Positions 28,605 to 38,903 of a stretch of 64,000 bases of DNA are shown one piece after another. The position numbers were made by a program, and so were the translations under genes. The stretch lies in the NCBI RefSeq assembly GCF_003340475.1, contig NZ_QBKA01000002.1, positions 1,435,501 through 1,499,500 on the forward strand. Direction: 5' to 3'. The DNA comes from Alteripontixanthobacter maritimus. GTDB lineage: Bacteria; Pseudomonadota; Alphaproteobacteria; Sphingomonadales; Sphingomonadaceae. Each line of letters opens with the position of its first letter. The first letter of the stretch is position 1. Under the pieces are notes generated by a model. It searched no databases, was not told the origin of the DNA, and was given only the letters and a program-made list of their open reading frames with translations.

Positions 28605-30773
28605 TCAGTCGTCCAGTGACGTCATGTCCAGACCGGTGAACGATCCGAGAAACGCCAGTATATCCGCCGCTTCCTCGATCGCCTTATCGGTCGGCTTGCC
28701 CGATCCATGGCCCGCGCGCGTTTCGATCCGGATCAGTTGTGGGTGGTCGCCCAGATCGGCGGCCTGCAACGCGGCGATATACTTAAAGCTGTGCCCTGGA
28801 ACCACACGATCGTCCGTATCGGCCGTAGTCACCAACAAGGCGGGATAAGCCGTACCGGATTTGATGTTGTGGTATGGTGAATAAGCCCGCAGCACGTTGA
28901 AGTCGGCTTCCTTCGATGGGTAGCCGTAATCGTCCACCCAGTATCGACCTGCCGTAAACCGGTCGAAACGCAGCATATCCATCACGCCGACCGCCGCATT
29001 GCCGGCGGCAAACAGATCCGGCCGCTGGTTGACCACCGCGCCGACCAGCAAACCGCCATTCGACCCGCCCTGAATGGCCAGTCCGCCGGCAGGTGTGACA
29101 CCTTCCGCGATCAGGTACTCGCCCGCACCGATAAAGTCGTCGAACACGTTCTGCTTGTTATTGAGACGTCCGCCATCATGCCAAGCCTTGCCGTATTCAC
29201 CGCCGCCGCGAAGGTTGGCGACGGCGTAGGCCCCGCCAGCTTCCAACCAGGCAAGACGCGATGCGGAAAAACCCGGAGTGAGCGAGATATTGAACCCGCC
29301 ATAACCGTACAAGAGGGTAGGTGCCGCCTTGCCGCTATCGGCAACAGCCTTGCTGCGCACCAGAAAGAGCGGCACGCGCGTGCCGTCCTTGGATTGATAG
29401 AAACGTTGCTCGACCACAAAGTCTTCGGGATCGAAATCCACCTCGGGCTGAGCCCACACACTGCTTTCACCAGTTGCGATGTCGTAGCGATAGACCGTGC
29501 CGGGACGGTTGTAGCTGCTGAAGCTGTAAAAGGTCTCGCTCTTGTCGAACTCGCCGCCAAAGCCGCCGGCGCTGCCGATGCCCGGAAGTGCCACTTCGCG
29601 AACTTTCGCGCCATCGGTGTCGAACACCTGGATCATGCTTTTGGCGTCGCGCAAATAGCTGGCGATCAAATGGCCGCCTGCGAGCGATACGCCGCCGAGC
29701 GTTTCTTCGGCTTCGGGAATGATCGTGGTCCATTCCAGTTCATCGGCAGAGATATCGGTCGCCACAACCTTCTTCAGCGGCGCGCCATCATTGGTGGTGA
29801 AGAAGAAGCGGTCGCCGCGATTGCCGACATAGGAATAGGCGTGTTCGAAACCGGGGACAATCACACGTGTTTCGCCGCTCTCGCGGTCGATCAGGCTGAC
29901 CTCGTAGCGGTCGTCGGTTCCGCTCGAGCTGGTAACGATGACGTATTTCCCGTCATCGCTTACGCCGGCGAAATGGTTGAGATCGGGGTTATCCGGCGTT
30001 TCATAAACCTTCACATCGGCGCTCTGCGGAGTGCCGAGGCGGTGAAAATATACCGTGTGGTTCTTGTTGAGAGCCTGAAAGGTCTCGCCTTCGCCAGTGG
30101 CGGGAAAGCGGCTGTAATAGAACCCGCTACCGTCCTTTGCCCAATCGAGGCCGGAGAACTTTACCCATTCAACGGTATCGTCCATGACCTCACCGGTCAT
30201 CACGTCCAGCACTTTCACCGTGCGCCAGTCGCTGCCGCCATCCTGGATCGCGTATAGCAACTTGCTGCCGTCTTCGGTTGGCGACCATCCTGCCAGCGCG
30301 GTCGCGTCGTCATCCGACCAGTCGTTCGGATCGATCAGGACCCGCGCTTCACCATCGAGCCCGTCACGGACATACAGAACGGACTGGTTCTGCAGCCCAT
30401 CATTGCGGCTGTAGAAATAGCGTCCGCCTTTCTCGTACGGCAGTCCGAACCGTTCGTAATCGGTCAGTTCCGTGATGCGTGCCTTCAACTGTTCGCGGCC
30501 CGGAAGATTGGCCAGAAATGCATCCGTGACAGCGTTCTGAGCCTCGACCCATTCGGCCACTTCGCTATCTACGCGCACATCGTTTTCGAGCCAACGATAG
30601 GGATCCGCAACCTGTTGTCCGAACAGCGTATCAATGACATCGCCTGCACGTGTTGCTGGATATTCGGGGGCTGTCATGGTCTCGGCGGATACCTCGTGCG
30701 CGTGGATGCTGGTGCTGGGCATTGCTGCAATCGCGAGCGCGGCGGCTCCTGCGAGAAGGGCATGGCGGATCAT
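28605..30773 (-). CDS. prolyl oligopeptidase family protein (S9A), exported
   Basis: A 722-residue serine peptidase. An N-terminal signal peptide ends near IHAHE. A seven-bladed propeller follows (about 75-430), then the alpha/beta hydrolase domain with the nucleophile Ser in QGGSNGGLLVGA and the catalytic His in RAGHGSGKPT. DTDDRVVP holds the Asp. TLLYGYGGFNISLTPGFS is the S9A signature region. It should cut short Pro-containing peptides in the periplasm. It appears to be monocistronic. Confidence 0.93.
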   Translation of the reverse strand: MIRHALLAGAAALAIAAMPSTSIHAHEVSAETMTAPEYPATRAGDVIDTLFGQQVADPYRWLENDVRVDSEVAEWVEAQNAVTDAFLANLPGREQLKARITELTDYERFGLPYEKGGRYFYSRNDGLQNQSVLYVRDGLDGEARVLIDPNDWSDDDATALAGWSPTEDGSKLLYAIQDGGSDWRTVKVLDVMTGEVMDDTVEWVKFSGLDWAKDGSGFYYSRFPATGEGETFQALNKNHTVYFHRLGTPQSADVKVYETPDNPDLNHFAGVSDDGKYVIVTSSSGTDDRYEVSLIDRESGETRVIVPGFEHAYSYVGNRGDRFFFTTNDGAPLKKVVATDISADELEWTTIIPEAEETLGGVSLAGGHLIASYLRDAKSMIQVFDTDGAKVREVALPGIGSAGGFGGEFDKSETFYSFSSYNRPGTVYRYDIATGESSVWAQPEVDFDPEDFVVEQRFYQSKDGTRVPLFLVRSKAVADSGKAAPTLLYGYGGFNISLTPGFSASRLAWLEAGGAYAVANLRGGGEYGKAWHDGGRLNNKQNVFDDFIGAGEYLIAEGVTPAGGLAIQGGSNGGLLVGAVVNQRPDLFAAGNAAVGVMDMLRFDRFTAGRYWVDDYGYPSKEADFNVLRAYSPYHNIKSGTAYPALLVTTADTDDRVVPGHSFKYIAALQAADLGDHPQLIRIETRAGHGSGKPTDKAIEEAADILAFLGSFTGLDMTSLDD

Positions 30774-30882
30774 GGTGAGCTAACTCCGGTCTGAGAAAGA
30801 ATGCATTTCAGATGTAAGCATATGCGCGAGCGATGCCAAGCGCTGCGCGTTTCATATCCGGAGAGCGTTTACACAGCCCAGC

Positions 30883-30912
30883 AAAAAGGGCCGGACGTTT
30901 CCGCCCGGCCCC
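30883..30912 (-). terminator. intrinsic terminator of the ribosomal superoperon
   Basis: On the minus strand a GC-rich stem (GGGCCGG with CCGGCCC, 30888-30911) is followed by TTTTT, about 27 bases after the rplQ stop. This is the most typical Rho-independent terminator in the window and fits the end of the operon. Confidence 0.85.
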
Positions 30913-30938
30913 TTGTATTACTTGGTTCGAGGTGGCGA

Positions 30939-31364
30939 TCACGCCTCTTCGTATTCTTCTTCATCCGCGTTCATCACTGGCCCGCTGTCGAGGCCCTTGG
31001 CTTCGGGATCGCGGTCGACCAGTTCGATGATAGCCATTTGTGCGGAATCGCTGCCGCGATACCCAGCTTTGATGATCCGGGTGTAACCACCCTCACGATC
31101 GGAATACCGGTCGGCCAGCGTGTCGAACAACTTCTTAAGCTGTGTTTCGTCGAGCAGGCGGCTCTGCGCCAGGCGACGGTTGGAAAGGCCGCCACGCTTG
31201 CCTAGCGTTATCAGCTTTTCGATATAAGGGCGCAGTTCCTTGGCTTTTGGCAGGGTCGTGCTGATCTGTTCGTGCTTGATCAGCGCAGCTGCCATGTTGC
31301 GGAACAGGGCTTTGCGGTGGCCGGATTTGCGGGAAAGTTTCCGCTGGCGAATACCATGACGCAT
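30939..31364 (-). CDS. rplQ: 50S ribosomal protein L17
   Basis: 141 residues beginning [20 protein letters not shown], the family hallmark, with [21 protein letters not shown] and the [18 protein letters not shown]-type region. The acidic tail ending DEEEYEEA extends beyond the compact E. coli form. It is the last gene of the superoperon and is followed by the terminator. Confidence 0.97.
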   Translation of the reverse strand: MRHGIRQRKLSRKSGHRKALFRNMAAALIKHEQISTTLPKAKELRPYIEKLITLGKRGGLSNRRLAQSRLLDETQLKKLFDTLADRYSDREGGYTRIIKAGYRGSDSAQMAIIELVDRDPEAKGLDSGPVMNADEEEYEEA

Positions 31365-31455
31365 AGTGTAATCCTTCGTTCGTTATGGGCCCGTATCAGG
31401 TAGCCCGTAGCTGGCGGCGCTTGACGCTGACGCAGGGTGCGCCGCCGGAACCCGT

Positions 31456-32511
31456 TCAGCCGAGCAGTTCCTGCTCCAGCTTCTTGGCCATTTCCTCGAT
31501 ATTCTCAGGCGGCCAGCCCGGAATATCCATGCCGAGACGCAGGCCCATGCTGGACAGCACTTCCTTGATCTCATTAAGCGACTTGCGGCCAAAGTTCGGC
31601 GTCCGCAACATCTCGGCTTCAGTCTTCTGGACCAGATCGCCGATATAGATGATGTTGTCGTTCTTGAGGCAATTGGCCGAACGTACGCTCAATTCCAGCT
31701 CGTCCACCTTCTTGAGCAGGTAACGGTTGAGCTGGTTCGCGTCGCTTTCTTCCGGCTGCGCGGCAACGCCGATCATGGCACTGGACGGCTGCGGAATGCC
31801 TTCTTCGAAATGCACGAACAGCGTCAACTGGTCCTGCAGGATCCGAGCGGCGTAAGCGACCGCATCGTCCGGCGTCACGGTACCGTCGGTTTCCACCGTC
31901 AGGCTGAGCTTGTCGTAATCGAGCTCCTGACCGACACGGGCGTTTTCAACCTTGTAGCTGACCTGTCGGATCGGCGAGTACAGACTGTCGACCGGGATCA
32001 GGCCGATCGGCGCGTCGACCGGACGGTTCTGCACGGCAGGAACGTATCCCTTGCCGACGTCGACCGTCAGTTCCATGTTCAGGTTCGCGCCTTCGTCCAG
32101 ATGACACAGGACGAGATCCTTGTTGAGAACGTCGATATCGCCGGTCATCGCAATATCGCCGACCTTTACAGGGCCTGGGCCGGTCGCGGAAAGCTGCAGC
32201 CGCTTGGGCCCTTCACCTTCCATCTTCAATGCGATCTGCTTCACGTTGAGCACGATATCAGTCACATCCTCGCGCACACCGGCGAGCGAGGAGAATTCGT
32301 GCAGCACGTTTTCGATCTTGATCGAGGTAACGGCAGCGCCCTGCAGGCTGGACAGCAGCACGCGGCGCAGCGCGTTGCCGAGCGTCAGGCCAAAGCCACG
32401 CTCCAGCGGTTCAGCCACGAAAGTGGACTTGCGCTTCTTGTCGCCGCCATCCTTGACGTCGAGCTGCGTGGGTTTCTTCAGTTCCTGCCAGTTCTTGGTG
32501 TTGACGGACAT
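31456..32511 (-). CDS. rpoA: RNA polymerase alpha subunit
   Basis: 351 residues from ATG 32511. The frame remains open upstream, but [14 protein letters not shown] is the usual alphaproteobacterial N-terminus. The N-terminal domain for assembly shows [23 protein letters not shown]. The C-terminal domain for promoter UP elements and activators shows [14 protein letters not shown] and [16 protein letters not shown]. It lies between rpsK and rplQ, the standard alpha-operon order. Confidence 0.98.
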   Translation of the reverse strand: MSVNTKNWQELKKPTQLDVKDGGDKKRKSTFVAEPLERGFGLTLGNALRRVLLSSLQGAAVTSIKIENVLHEFSSLAGVREDVTDIVLNVKQIALKMEGEGPKRLQLSATGPGPVKVGDIAMTGDIDVLNKDLVLCHLDEGANLNMELTVDVGKGYVPAVQNRPVDAPIGLIPVDSLYSPIRQVSYKVENARVGQELDYDKLSLTVETDGTVTPDDAVAYAARILQDQLTLFVHFEEGIPQPSSAMIGVAAQPEESDANQLNRYLLKKVDELELSVRSANCLKNDNIIYIGDLVQKTEAEMLRTPNFGRKSLNEIKEVLSSMGLRLGMDIPGWPPENIEEMAKKLEQELLG

Positions 32512-32617
32512 GGATTTCCCCTGGGGTATGAAAACAGACGGGACCGGTTGCGCCGTGGTAGCGCGTCCGGTCCGTGAAACCGCCGGCGAAGGACACTCCC
32601 TCGCCGGCAAAAGCGGA

Positions 32618-33007
32618 TCAGACGCGGCGGCGCTTGGAAGGCCGGACGCCATTATGCGGGATTGGCGTCACGTCGCGGATCGACGTGATGGTGAACCCGA
32701 CGGCAGCCAGACCCCGAAGCGCGCTTTCGCGGCCCGAACCGGGGCCTTTGACTTCGACTTCCAGCGTACGGACGCCGTGTTCGGCAGCCTTCTTGCCAGC
32801 ATCGTCGGCTGCGACCTGCGCCGCATAGGGAGTCGATTTGCGACTGCCCTTGAAGCCCATGGCGCCGGCGCTCGACCAGCTGATGGCATTGCCCTGTGCG
32901 TCGGTGATGGTGATCATCGTGTTGTTGAAGCTGGCGTTGATGTGCGCAACACCGCTGGAAATGTTCTTCTTGTCGCGTTTTCTGACGCGGCCTGGTTCGC
33001 GAGCCAT
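32618..33007 (-). CDS. rpsK: 30S ribosomal protein S11
   Basis: 129 residues, normal length. [19 protein letters not shown] and the C-terminal [18 protein letters not shown] are diagnostic. S11 lies on the platform of the small subunit near the E site. It is 63 bases downstream of rpsM and about 105 bases upstream of rpoA. Confidence 0.98.
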   Translation of the reverse strand: MAREPGRVRKRDKKNISSGVAHINASFNNTMITITDAQGNAISWSSAGAMGFKGSRKSTPYAAQVAADDAGKKAAEHGVRTLEVEVKGPGSGRESALRGLAAVGFTITSIRDVTPIPHNGVRPSKRRRV

Positions 33008-33070
33008 TATTCGTATTCCTCGTATCGAGAGAAGGGAAAAGCGTGAGGGCGAACATGCCGCCCATTCCGC

Positions 33071-33439
33071 TTACTTCTTCTTGCCGGCGATCGGCTTGGC
33101 CTTACCCTTGCGGGTACGGGCGTTGGTGTGCGTGCGCTGTCCACGAACGGGCAGACCGTTCCGGTGACGCAAGCCGCGATAGGACCGCAGATCCATCAGA
33201 CGCTTGATGTTCATCGCGGTTTCGCGGCGCAGATCACCTTCCACCTGATGGTCGGCGTCGATCGTTTCCCGGATTTGCAGGATTTCCGCATCGGTCAGAT
33301 CCTGCACGCGCGTGGCGTGATCGATACCAAGTTTGTCGGCGATCTGCACAGCGGTCGTGCGACCGATACCGTGCAGATAGGTGAGCGCGATAATCACGCG
33401 CTTGTTTGTTGGAATATTAATTCCGGCAATACGAGCCAC
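33071..33439 (-). CDS. rpsM: 30S ribosomal protein S13
   Basis: 122 residues with [15 protein letters not shown] at the start, [11 protein letters not shown], and the basic tail [22 protein letters not shown]13 sits in the head of the 30S subunit and contacts the P-site tRNA and L5. It is separated from adk by an inserted gene and a 341-bp spacer, so it may have its own promoter. Confidence 0.98.
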   Translation of the reverse strand: MARIAGINIPTNKRVIIALTYLHGIGRTTAVQIADKLGIDHATRVQDLTDAEILQIRETIDADHQVEGDLRRETAMNIKRLMDLRSYRGLRHRNGLPVRGQRTHTNARTRKGKAKPIAGKKK

Positions 33440-33780
33440 TTATTTCTCCATGCTCCACAGGGGTGCCGTTGTTCCGGAATCGGATACGACCTGCCGCCTA
33501 TCTCATAGCGTTCAAATATTCCGCAACATCGCTGCCATCGCAAAATCCCCAAAAACTGGGTGTTTTCGCAAAAAAGCAAAAAGCCCGGATAGCGCGCCAT
33601 TAAGTAAGGGGCACCTGCCGGACTCGATCAACGTTACCGAATATGTTGCGCGAATAGGGAGATTCGCAGCCCGCGTCAACAGCGAGTGCGCAATGTCCAA
33701 CGAAACCGGATGCACCCCGGATCGCTGAGCTACCATCTACACCCGATCTACAAATTCGTCAAAAGGGGCCTAGAGCCAAA
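33440..33780. other. spacer between the SRPBCC gene and rpsM
   Basis: 341 bp with relatively A-rich tracts, such as runs of A near 33548-33580. No gene or clear terminator is visible. It probably contains the end of the SRPBCC transcript and a promoter for rpsM-rpsK-rpoA-rplQ. Confidence 0.45.
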
Positions 33781-34518
33781 TCAATCGTCTGCCATGGCGT
33801 CTATCAACGAACCTACATCGTTGGGGCTAGTCGTATCAATAGCGGGTCCGGGCTTGCCATTTGTTGCAGCGCCGTTTTCTCCAGCACTCCTTGCCTTTGA
33901 TTTTTCGTCTGAATCATCGTTCGCGGCAGAGCCTTCCCCGGCACCACTTGGTTCCGGTGTAACGACGCCAAGCTTCATGCCCAGGCGCGCGAGTTGCTCG
34001 TTCATGACCATGTCCACGGCTTTCGAGATCGTCGCGACATCGAACCTGAAGTATCCGCCCACCACATATTCGAACAGAATACGGGTGCCGCCCGGCACTT
34101 CTTTCAAGGTGATTGTAAGCACCCCATCCACCGGTTCGCTTTGCAGTGGGCCAAGGCCGCCTCGCATTCGCAGTACGCGTGGTGGATCGGCCTGCACCAC
34201 AGTCATATGACGCGAACTGCCGCGCTGGATGCCTTCGGGCACTCCGGCCTGCTCGTCGAGCAATTCGCAAAAGCAGCCGCCTGCCTGCGCGCTGAGATAC
34301 AGGTTTGCAGCCTTGCCCGACCAGGTATGCGTATCGCTCCACCAGTCCTCCGGCTGTACCAGCATCTGCCAGGCCTCATACGGCGTCGCATCGACAACAA
34401 GTCCAGCCCGCGTAACGAAACCGCGCTCGTCCTGAATCATCACCTTGGCTTGTGCGGGTTCGGCAGTCGCAGCTAGCAAAGACATTGCGATCAGAGCCGC
34501 AGCAAATATACGTGTCAC
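33781..34518 (-). CDS. SRPBCC (START-like) exported protein inserted between adk and rpsM
   Basis: 245 residues from GTG 34518, which follows GGAG by 9 bases. The frame is open upstream with two ATGs, but the signal peptide (IFAAALIAMSLLAATAEPAQA) starts here. The mature part, about residues 35-180, resembles a polyketide-cyclase/SRPBCC fold: TPYEAWQMLVQPEDWW, SAQAGGCFCELL, VTLKEVPGGT-like strands and FEYVVGGYFRF. The C-terminal 65 residues are Ser/Ala/Asp-rich and disordered. The presumed role is binding of a hydrophobic ligand in the periplasm. It is on the same strand as the ribosomal genes but unrelated to translation. Confidence 0.7.
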   Translation of the reverse strand: MTRIFAAALIAMSLLAATAEPAQAKVMIQDERGFVTRAGLVVDATPYEAWQMLVQPEDWWSDTHTWSGKAANLYLSAQAGGCFCELLDEQAGVPEGIQRGSSRHMTVVQADPPRVLRMRGGLGPLQSEPVDGVLTITLKEVPGGTRILFEYVVGGYFRFDVATISKAVDMVMNEQLARLGMKLGVVTPEPSGAGEGSAANDDSDEKSKARSAGENGAATNGKPGPAIDTTSPNDVGSLIDAMADD

Positions 34519-34666
34519 AGAACTACTCCGGCATAGTGCGGTGCCCATAGGTAGCACACAGCCGCCAAGAGCTTTTTCAACGGCAAGCATAGCGAAGCGT
34601 CCGGCCAAAACCAGAGACGAGTTTCATGACGGCTATGTTTCATGCGGAAATCGTAATTAAGCCGGC

Positions 34667-35311
34667 CTAGCCGAGAATATCATCGATCTTGGCAGCAACA
34701 GTATCGATGTCTGCCATGCCGTCGATCCTGCTTACGATCCCGCGTGCGTCGTAAATTGGCAGGATCGGCGCAGTTTTGGCGCGATACTCGGCCATACGGT
34801 TTCGCACGGTTTCAGCGTTGTCGTCCGGCCGCCGCTTGAAATCGGTGGAGCCGCATTCGTCACAGATGCCCTCGACCTTGGGTTGTTTGAAAACGTCGTG
34901 ATAGCCCGCGCCGCAATTGGCGCAGGTAAAGCGCCCGGTGATACGCTCGACCAAGGCGTCTTCGTCCACACCAAGTTCGATGACGTGATTTAGCTTGCGG
35001 TCGTGGCTTTCGAGTAAAACGTCGAGCGCCTCAGCCTGTGCGGCGGTACGAGGATAGCCATCGAAGATTGCCCCGCTTCCGGCATCCAGCGCATGCAACT
35101 CAGCATCGATGAGCGCGCTTACTATATTATCGGAAACGAGCCCGCCAGCGTCCATGACGGCCTTCGCCTGCAATCCGACCGGCGTACCGGCATTGACGGC
35201 AGCGCGCAGCATATCGCCGGTCGATAGCTGTTTCATCCCATGCTGCTCGACGAGCCGGTGGGCCTGTGTGCCCTTACCCGCGCCGGGCGGCCCAAGGAGA
35301 ATGATGTTCAT
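34667..35311 (-). CDS. adk: adenylate kinase
   Basis: 214 residues from ATG 35311. The open frame upstream overlaps secY and is not used. P-loop GPPGAGKGT (7-15), DGYPRTAAQAEAL, and the LID with a four-Cys zinc site (CANC and CDEC), a version found in many alphaproteobacteria and Gram-positives. It interconverts AMP, ADP and ATP. It follows secY by 35 bases, the standard spc-operon order. Confidence 0.97.
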   Translation of the reverse strand: MNIILLGPPGAGKGTQAHRLVEQHGMKQLSTGDMLRAAVNAGTPVGLQAKAVMDAGGLVSDNIVSALIDAELHALDAGSGAIFDGYPRTAAQAEALDVLLESHDRKLNHVIELGVDEDALVERITGRFTCANCGAGYHDVFKQPKVEGICDECGSTDFKRRPDDNAETVRNRMAEYRAKTAPILPIYDARGIVSRIDGMADIDTVAAKIDDILG

Positions 35312-35346
35312 GCTTAAGCCCCTGCCCTGCGCGCAATTTCCGCGAG

Positions 35347-36693
35347 TTAGCGGTTCCGGCCCTTCAACTTGGCCTTTTTGATCAGGTCGCCATATTGGTG
35401 CGCCAACAAGTGCGACTGGACCTGGCTGATGGTATCGACCGTGACGTTCACTACAATGAGCAGGCTGGTACCGCCAAGGAACAACGGAATGCCCGTCTGT
35501 GCGATCATATATTCCGGAATCACACACACCAGCGTCAGATAAATCGCGCCGACCACGGTGACACGGGTCAAGACGTAATCAAGATAGTCTGCCGTGCGTT
35601 TTCCCGGGCGGATACCGGGAATGAATCCGCCATTCTTCTTCAGGTTCTCCGATGTTTCCTCGGGGTTGAAGACCACCGCCGTATAGAAGAAACAGAAGAA
35701 GATGATGCCCGCCGCATAAAGCAACATGTAAATCGGCTGCCCGTGCTGCAGGTAGAAGTTCAGGAAATCGATCACGCCGCCTGTGGTGGAATCGCTATCA
35801 ACGCTTTCGCCTGCAAACTGGCTAATTGTCAGCGGCAGCAGCAGCAGCGAACTGGCGAAGATCGGCGGGATAACGCCCGCCGTGTTCAGCTTGAGCGGCA
35901 AATGGCTGCGGTCGGCCTGCATCATGCCGCGCTGCGTCGCACGCTTGGGATACTGGATCAGCAGTCGCCGCTGGGCACGCTCGAAAAAACAGATGATGAG
36001 GATTAAAGCGATCACCATCACGATAAATCCGATGACAACCGCGGTACCGATCGTACCCTCGGAATACCCGGTAAACATATTGGCGGTGAAGCCCGGGAAC
36101 TGAGCGACAATCCCGGCCATAATGATCAGCGATACACCATTACCAATACCGCGACTGGTGATCTGCTCACCCATCCAGAGCAGGAACATGGTACCACCGA
36201 CCAGGCTAATGATGCAGCCAACATAGAACATGGTGCTCGGGTCCACGGCGAAGCCCTGCACTTCCGCATTTCGCGCAATGAAAAAGCCCTGCACCACGGT
36301 AAGGAACACAGTGCCGTACCGAGTATACTGGTTCAGCTTCTGCCGACCGCTGGCACCTTCCTTTTTCAGGGCCGCAAGCGAAGGGTGAAGCGCTGCCGCC
36401 AGCTGGATCACGATCGATGCCGTGATATACGGCATCAGGCCCAGCGAAATCAGCGAGTAATTCTCCAGCGCGCCGCCCGAGAACATGTTGAACATGCCAA
36501 GGATGCCGCCTTGGGTCCGCTCCACGAAGGATGCGAGCGCAACCGGGTCGATTCCGGGAAGCGGTACAAAGCTGAGGAAGCGAAACGCAATCAGTACACC
36601 GACGGTGAACCAGATACGCTTCTTGAGTTCCGTCGCCTTGGAAAAATTGGCGAGGCTCAGATTGCTGGCGAGATTGTCGGCGTTCGATGCCAT
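35347..36693 (-). CDS. secY: preprotein translocase subunit SecY
   Basis: 448 residues with ten expected membrane helices, forming the protein-conducting channel with SecE and SecG. Hallmarks are RIWFTVGVLIAFRFLSFVPLPGID, the plug region GGILGMFNMFSGGAL, GLMPYITASIVIQL, and NPEETSENLKKNGGFIPGIRPG before the C-terminal helices. It lies between rplO and adk as usual. Confidence 0.98.
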   Translation of the reverse strand: MASNADNLASNLSLANFSKATELKKRIWFTVGVLIAFRFLSFVPLPGIDPVALASFVERTQGGILGMFNMFSGGALENYSLISLGLMPYITASIVIQLAAALHPSLAALKKEGASGRQKLNQYTRYGTVFLTVVQGFFIARNAEVQGFAVDPSTMFYVGCIISLVGGTMFLLWMGEQITSRGIGNGVSLIIMAGIVAQFPGFTANMFTGYSEGTIGTAVVIGFIVMVIALILIICFFERAQRRLLIQYPKRATQRGMMQADRSHLPLKLNTAGVIPPIFASSLLLLPLTISQFAGESVDSDSTTGGVIDFLNFYLQHGQPIYMLLYAAGIIFFCFFYTAVVFNPEETSENLKKNGGFIPGIRPGKRTADYLDYVLTRVTVVGAIYLTLVCVIPEYMIAQTGIPLFLGGTSLLIVVNVTVDTISQVQSHLLAHQYGDLIKKAKLKGRNR

Positions 36694-36811
36694 CGGTCTG
36701 GGTCAATCCTAGCGTGACGCCGGGAGTGTCCGCAGATGCGGGGCCCGGCCTTGACGGGAACACATAGGAAGCGGGGGGCCGGTTGCCCAGCCCCCCGTTC
36801 GAAGTTGTCCG

Positions 36812-37390
36812 TTACTTGTCGGCCTTTTTCGCCGCTTTAGCTTTCCCGCTAGCCTTCTTATTGGCTCGCGGATCGGCCTTCGCACCTTCGGCACGAGGTT
36901 TGCTCGGCTTGGCGCTGGGTGCGACGATAGCTTGTACGGTTACACTGCCACCGGCCTTTTCGACCGCTCCAACTGCGCCCTTACTGGCGCCGGCAACAAT
37001 GAATTTGGCCTTGGTCTTCAATTCGCCCTTGCCTAGCAGCCGGACACCGTCCTTACCGCCACGCCCGATACCGGCCGCCTGCAATGCCGCGTGATCGATA
37101 TCCTTCTTGGCGTCGAGCTTACCCGCATCGATGAACTTCTGGACCATGCCCAGGTTCACTTCGGCGTAATCCTTGCCGAACGGGTTGTTGAAGCCGCGCT
37201 TTGGCAAACGCATGTGGAGCGGCATCTGGCCGCCTTCGAAACCGTTGATGGACACGCCTTCACGGCTCTTCTGGCCCTTCTGGCCGCGCCCTGCGGTAAC
37301 GCCCTTGCCGGACCCGATACCGCGACCGACGCGCATACGCTTGTTGCGGGCGCCGGGATTGTCGCGAATTTCATTAAGTTTGATAGACAT
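36812..37390 (-). CDS. rplO: 50S ribosomal protein L15 with basic C-terminal extension
   Basis: 192 residues. [12 protein letters not shown]-type start, [24 protein letters not shown] and [15 protein letters not shown] identify L15. The usual protein ends near residue 150-155. Here about 35 further residues follow, made almost only of Lys, Ala, Pro and Gly ([11 protein letters not shown]). The tail is probably disordered and RNA-contacting. Confidence 0.97.
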   Translation of the reverse strand: MSIKLNEIRDNPGARNKRMRVGRGIGSGKGVTAGRGQKGQKSREGVSINGFEGGQMPLHMRLPKRGFNNPFGKDYAEVNLGMVQKFIDAGKLDAKKDIDHAALQAAGIGRGGKDGVRLLGKGELKTKAKFIVAGASKGAVGAVEKAGGSVTVQAIVAPSAKPSKPRAEGAKADPRANKKASGKAKAAKKADK

Positions 37391-37478
37391 ACTGCACTCG
37401 CTTTCGCTTTTTTCGCGCTGTGAAGCTTGCGCTTCTGGGAAACAGACCCGCCTCGGCTTCCACCGGGGCCGTATCTAA

Positions 37479-37655
37479 TTAATCGACGACTGCCACGAGA
37501 TGGGGCAGCTTGGCGATGGCACCACGAACTTCTGCGGTGTCTTCCAGTTCGACGACCTTGTGCATCTTGTTGAGCCCCAGCCCCACGAGAGTGGCGCGTT
37601 GGTCTTTCGGACGGCGGATCGGGCTACCGATCTGCTTCACCTTGATTTTAGCCAT
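37479..37655 (-). CDS. rpmD: 50S ribosomal protein L30
   Basis: A 58-residue frame reads [16 protein letters not shown], then [15 protein letters not shown] and [14 protein letters not shown], which is L30 throughout. It is flanked by rpsE (stop 37661, 5 bases upstream) and rplO, the standard position. Confidence 0.97.
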   Translation of the reverse strand: MAKIKVKQIGSPIRRPKDQRATLVGLGLNKMHKVVELEDTAEVRGAIAKLPHLVAVVD

Positions 37656-37660
37656 GCGAA

Positions 37661-38554
37661 TTACTCCGTAACCGCTGCAGCGTCGGCCTTGGCCTCGGCT
37701 TCGGATGCGCCGCCGCGACCCAGAAGGTCGGCGACTTTCTTGCCGCGACGCTGGGCAACCGACTTCGGCGAAGTCTGGTTGGTCAGCGCGTCGAACGTGG
37801 CGCGGATCATGTTGTATGGGTTGGACGTGCCGACCGACTTGGTCACCACATCGGCAACGCCAAGGCTTTCGAACACAGCGCGCATCGGACCACCGGCAAT
37901 GATGCCCGTACCTGGAGGAGCCGTGCGGATCTCGACCTTGCCGGCACCGAAACGGCCCTTGTTGTCGTGATGCAGCGTGCGGCCTTCCTTCAGCGAAACG
38001 CGGATCATGTGCTTGCGCGCAGCCGCAGTCGCCTTGGTAATGGCTTCGGGTACTTCGCGTGCCTTGCCCTTGCCGAAGCCAACCCGGCCGGAGCCATCGC
38101 CAACAACAACCAATGCTGCAAAACCGAAGCGCTTACCACCCTTAACCGTCTTGGAGACGCGGTTGATATGGACCAGCTTCTCGATGATGCCATCATCTGG
38201 CTCATCGCGGCCGCCACGGCGATTGTCACGTCCACCACGACCACGATTACCGCCCGGGCCACCGCCCCGATTGCCACCAGAGCCACCGCCCCGATTGCCA
38301 CCGCGTCCAGCATTTGCAGCAGGCGCAGAAGCGTTGGCATCTGCCTGGGTGCGCGCAGGAGGCGTGGAAGCACCCGCAGCTGACTGGTTGTCTGCCGCTT
38401 CGGTCGAAGCCACAGTCGGAGTCGGCGTAGAGCCGGCGTTGTCGACCTTGGGCTGTTCCGGCACAGCGTGCTCGGTTTCGACCTTGGTCACTTCTTCTAC
38501 CTTCGGCACATCGGCCTTGGGCGCGGTATCTTCGGTTTTCTTGTCATCAGCCAT
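37661..38554 (-). CDS. rpsE: 30S ribosomal protein S5 with long Gly/Arg-rich N-terminal extension
   Basis: 297 residues. The conserved S5 part begins near residue 120 ([55 protein letters not shown]). The first 85 residues are acidic, then Ala/Thr/Pro-rich. Residues about 82-118 are an RGG-like run of Gly, Arg and Asn (GGNRGGG repeated). Many alphaproteobacteria have a modest N-terminal addition, but this one roughly doubles the protein. The start is well placed 3 bases after the rplR stop. Confidence 0.96.
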   Translation of the reverse strand: MADDKKTEDTAPKADVPKVEEVTKVETEHAVPEQPKVDNAGSTPTPTVASTEAADNQSAAGASTPPARTQADANASAPAANAGRGGNRGGGSGGNRGGGPGGNRGRGGRDNRRGGRDEPDDGIIEKLVHINRVSKTVKGGKRFGFAALVVVGDGSGRVGFGKGKAREVPEAITKATAAARKHMIRVSLKEGRTLHHDNKGRFGAGKVEIRTAPPGTGIIAGGPMRAVFESLGVADVVTKSVGTSNPYNMIRATFDALTNQTSPKSVAQRRGKKVADLLGRGGASEAEAKADAAAVTE

Positions 38555-38557
38555 AAT

Positions 38558-38902
38558 TTAAAACTCCAGCCCGCCTTCGCGGGCGGCGTCGGCAAGCGCT
38601 TTCACGCGGCCGTGAAAAAGGAAACCGCCGCGATCGAACACGACAGTCGTCACACCGGCCTTCTTGGCTGCAGCTGCGATATCGGTACCGACTTTCGAAG
38701 CAGCATCTACATTCGCACCAGAGCTCTTCGCGCCAAGTGTGCTTGCAGCGGCAACCGTCTTACCGGCGGCATCGTCGATGATCTGAGCGTAGATGTGCGC
38801 GCCGGTGCGGTGCACCGACAAACGCGGCTTACCACCGGCGCGGGATTTAAGCGCAGTCCGCACACGACGGCGGCGGCGTTCGAAAAGGGAAAGTTTGGCC
38901 AT
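38558..38902 (-). CDS. rplR: 50S ribosomal protein L18
   Basis: 114 residues from ATG 38902. The open frame further upstream lies inside rpl[38 protein letters not shown] and [28 protein letters not shown] are L18 signatures. L18 binds 5S rRNA. It starts 1 base after the rplF stop. Confidence 0.97.
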   Translation of the reverse strand: MAKLSLFERRRRRVRTALKSRAGGKPRLSVHRTGAHIYAQIIDDAAGKTVAAASTLGAKSSGANVDAASKVGTDIAAAAKKAGVTTVVFDRGGFLFHGRVKALADAAREGGLEF

Positions 38903-38903
38903 C

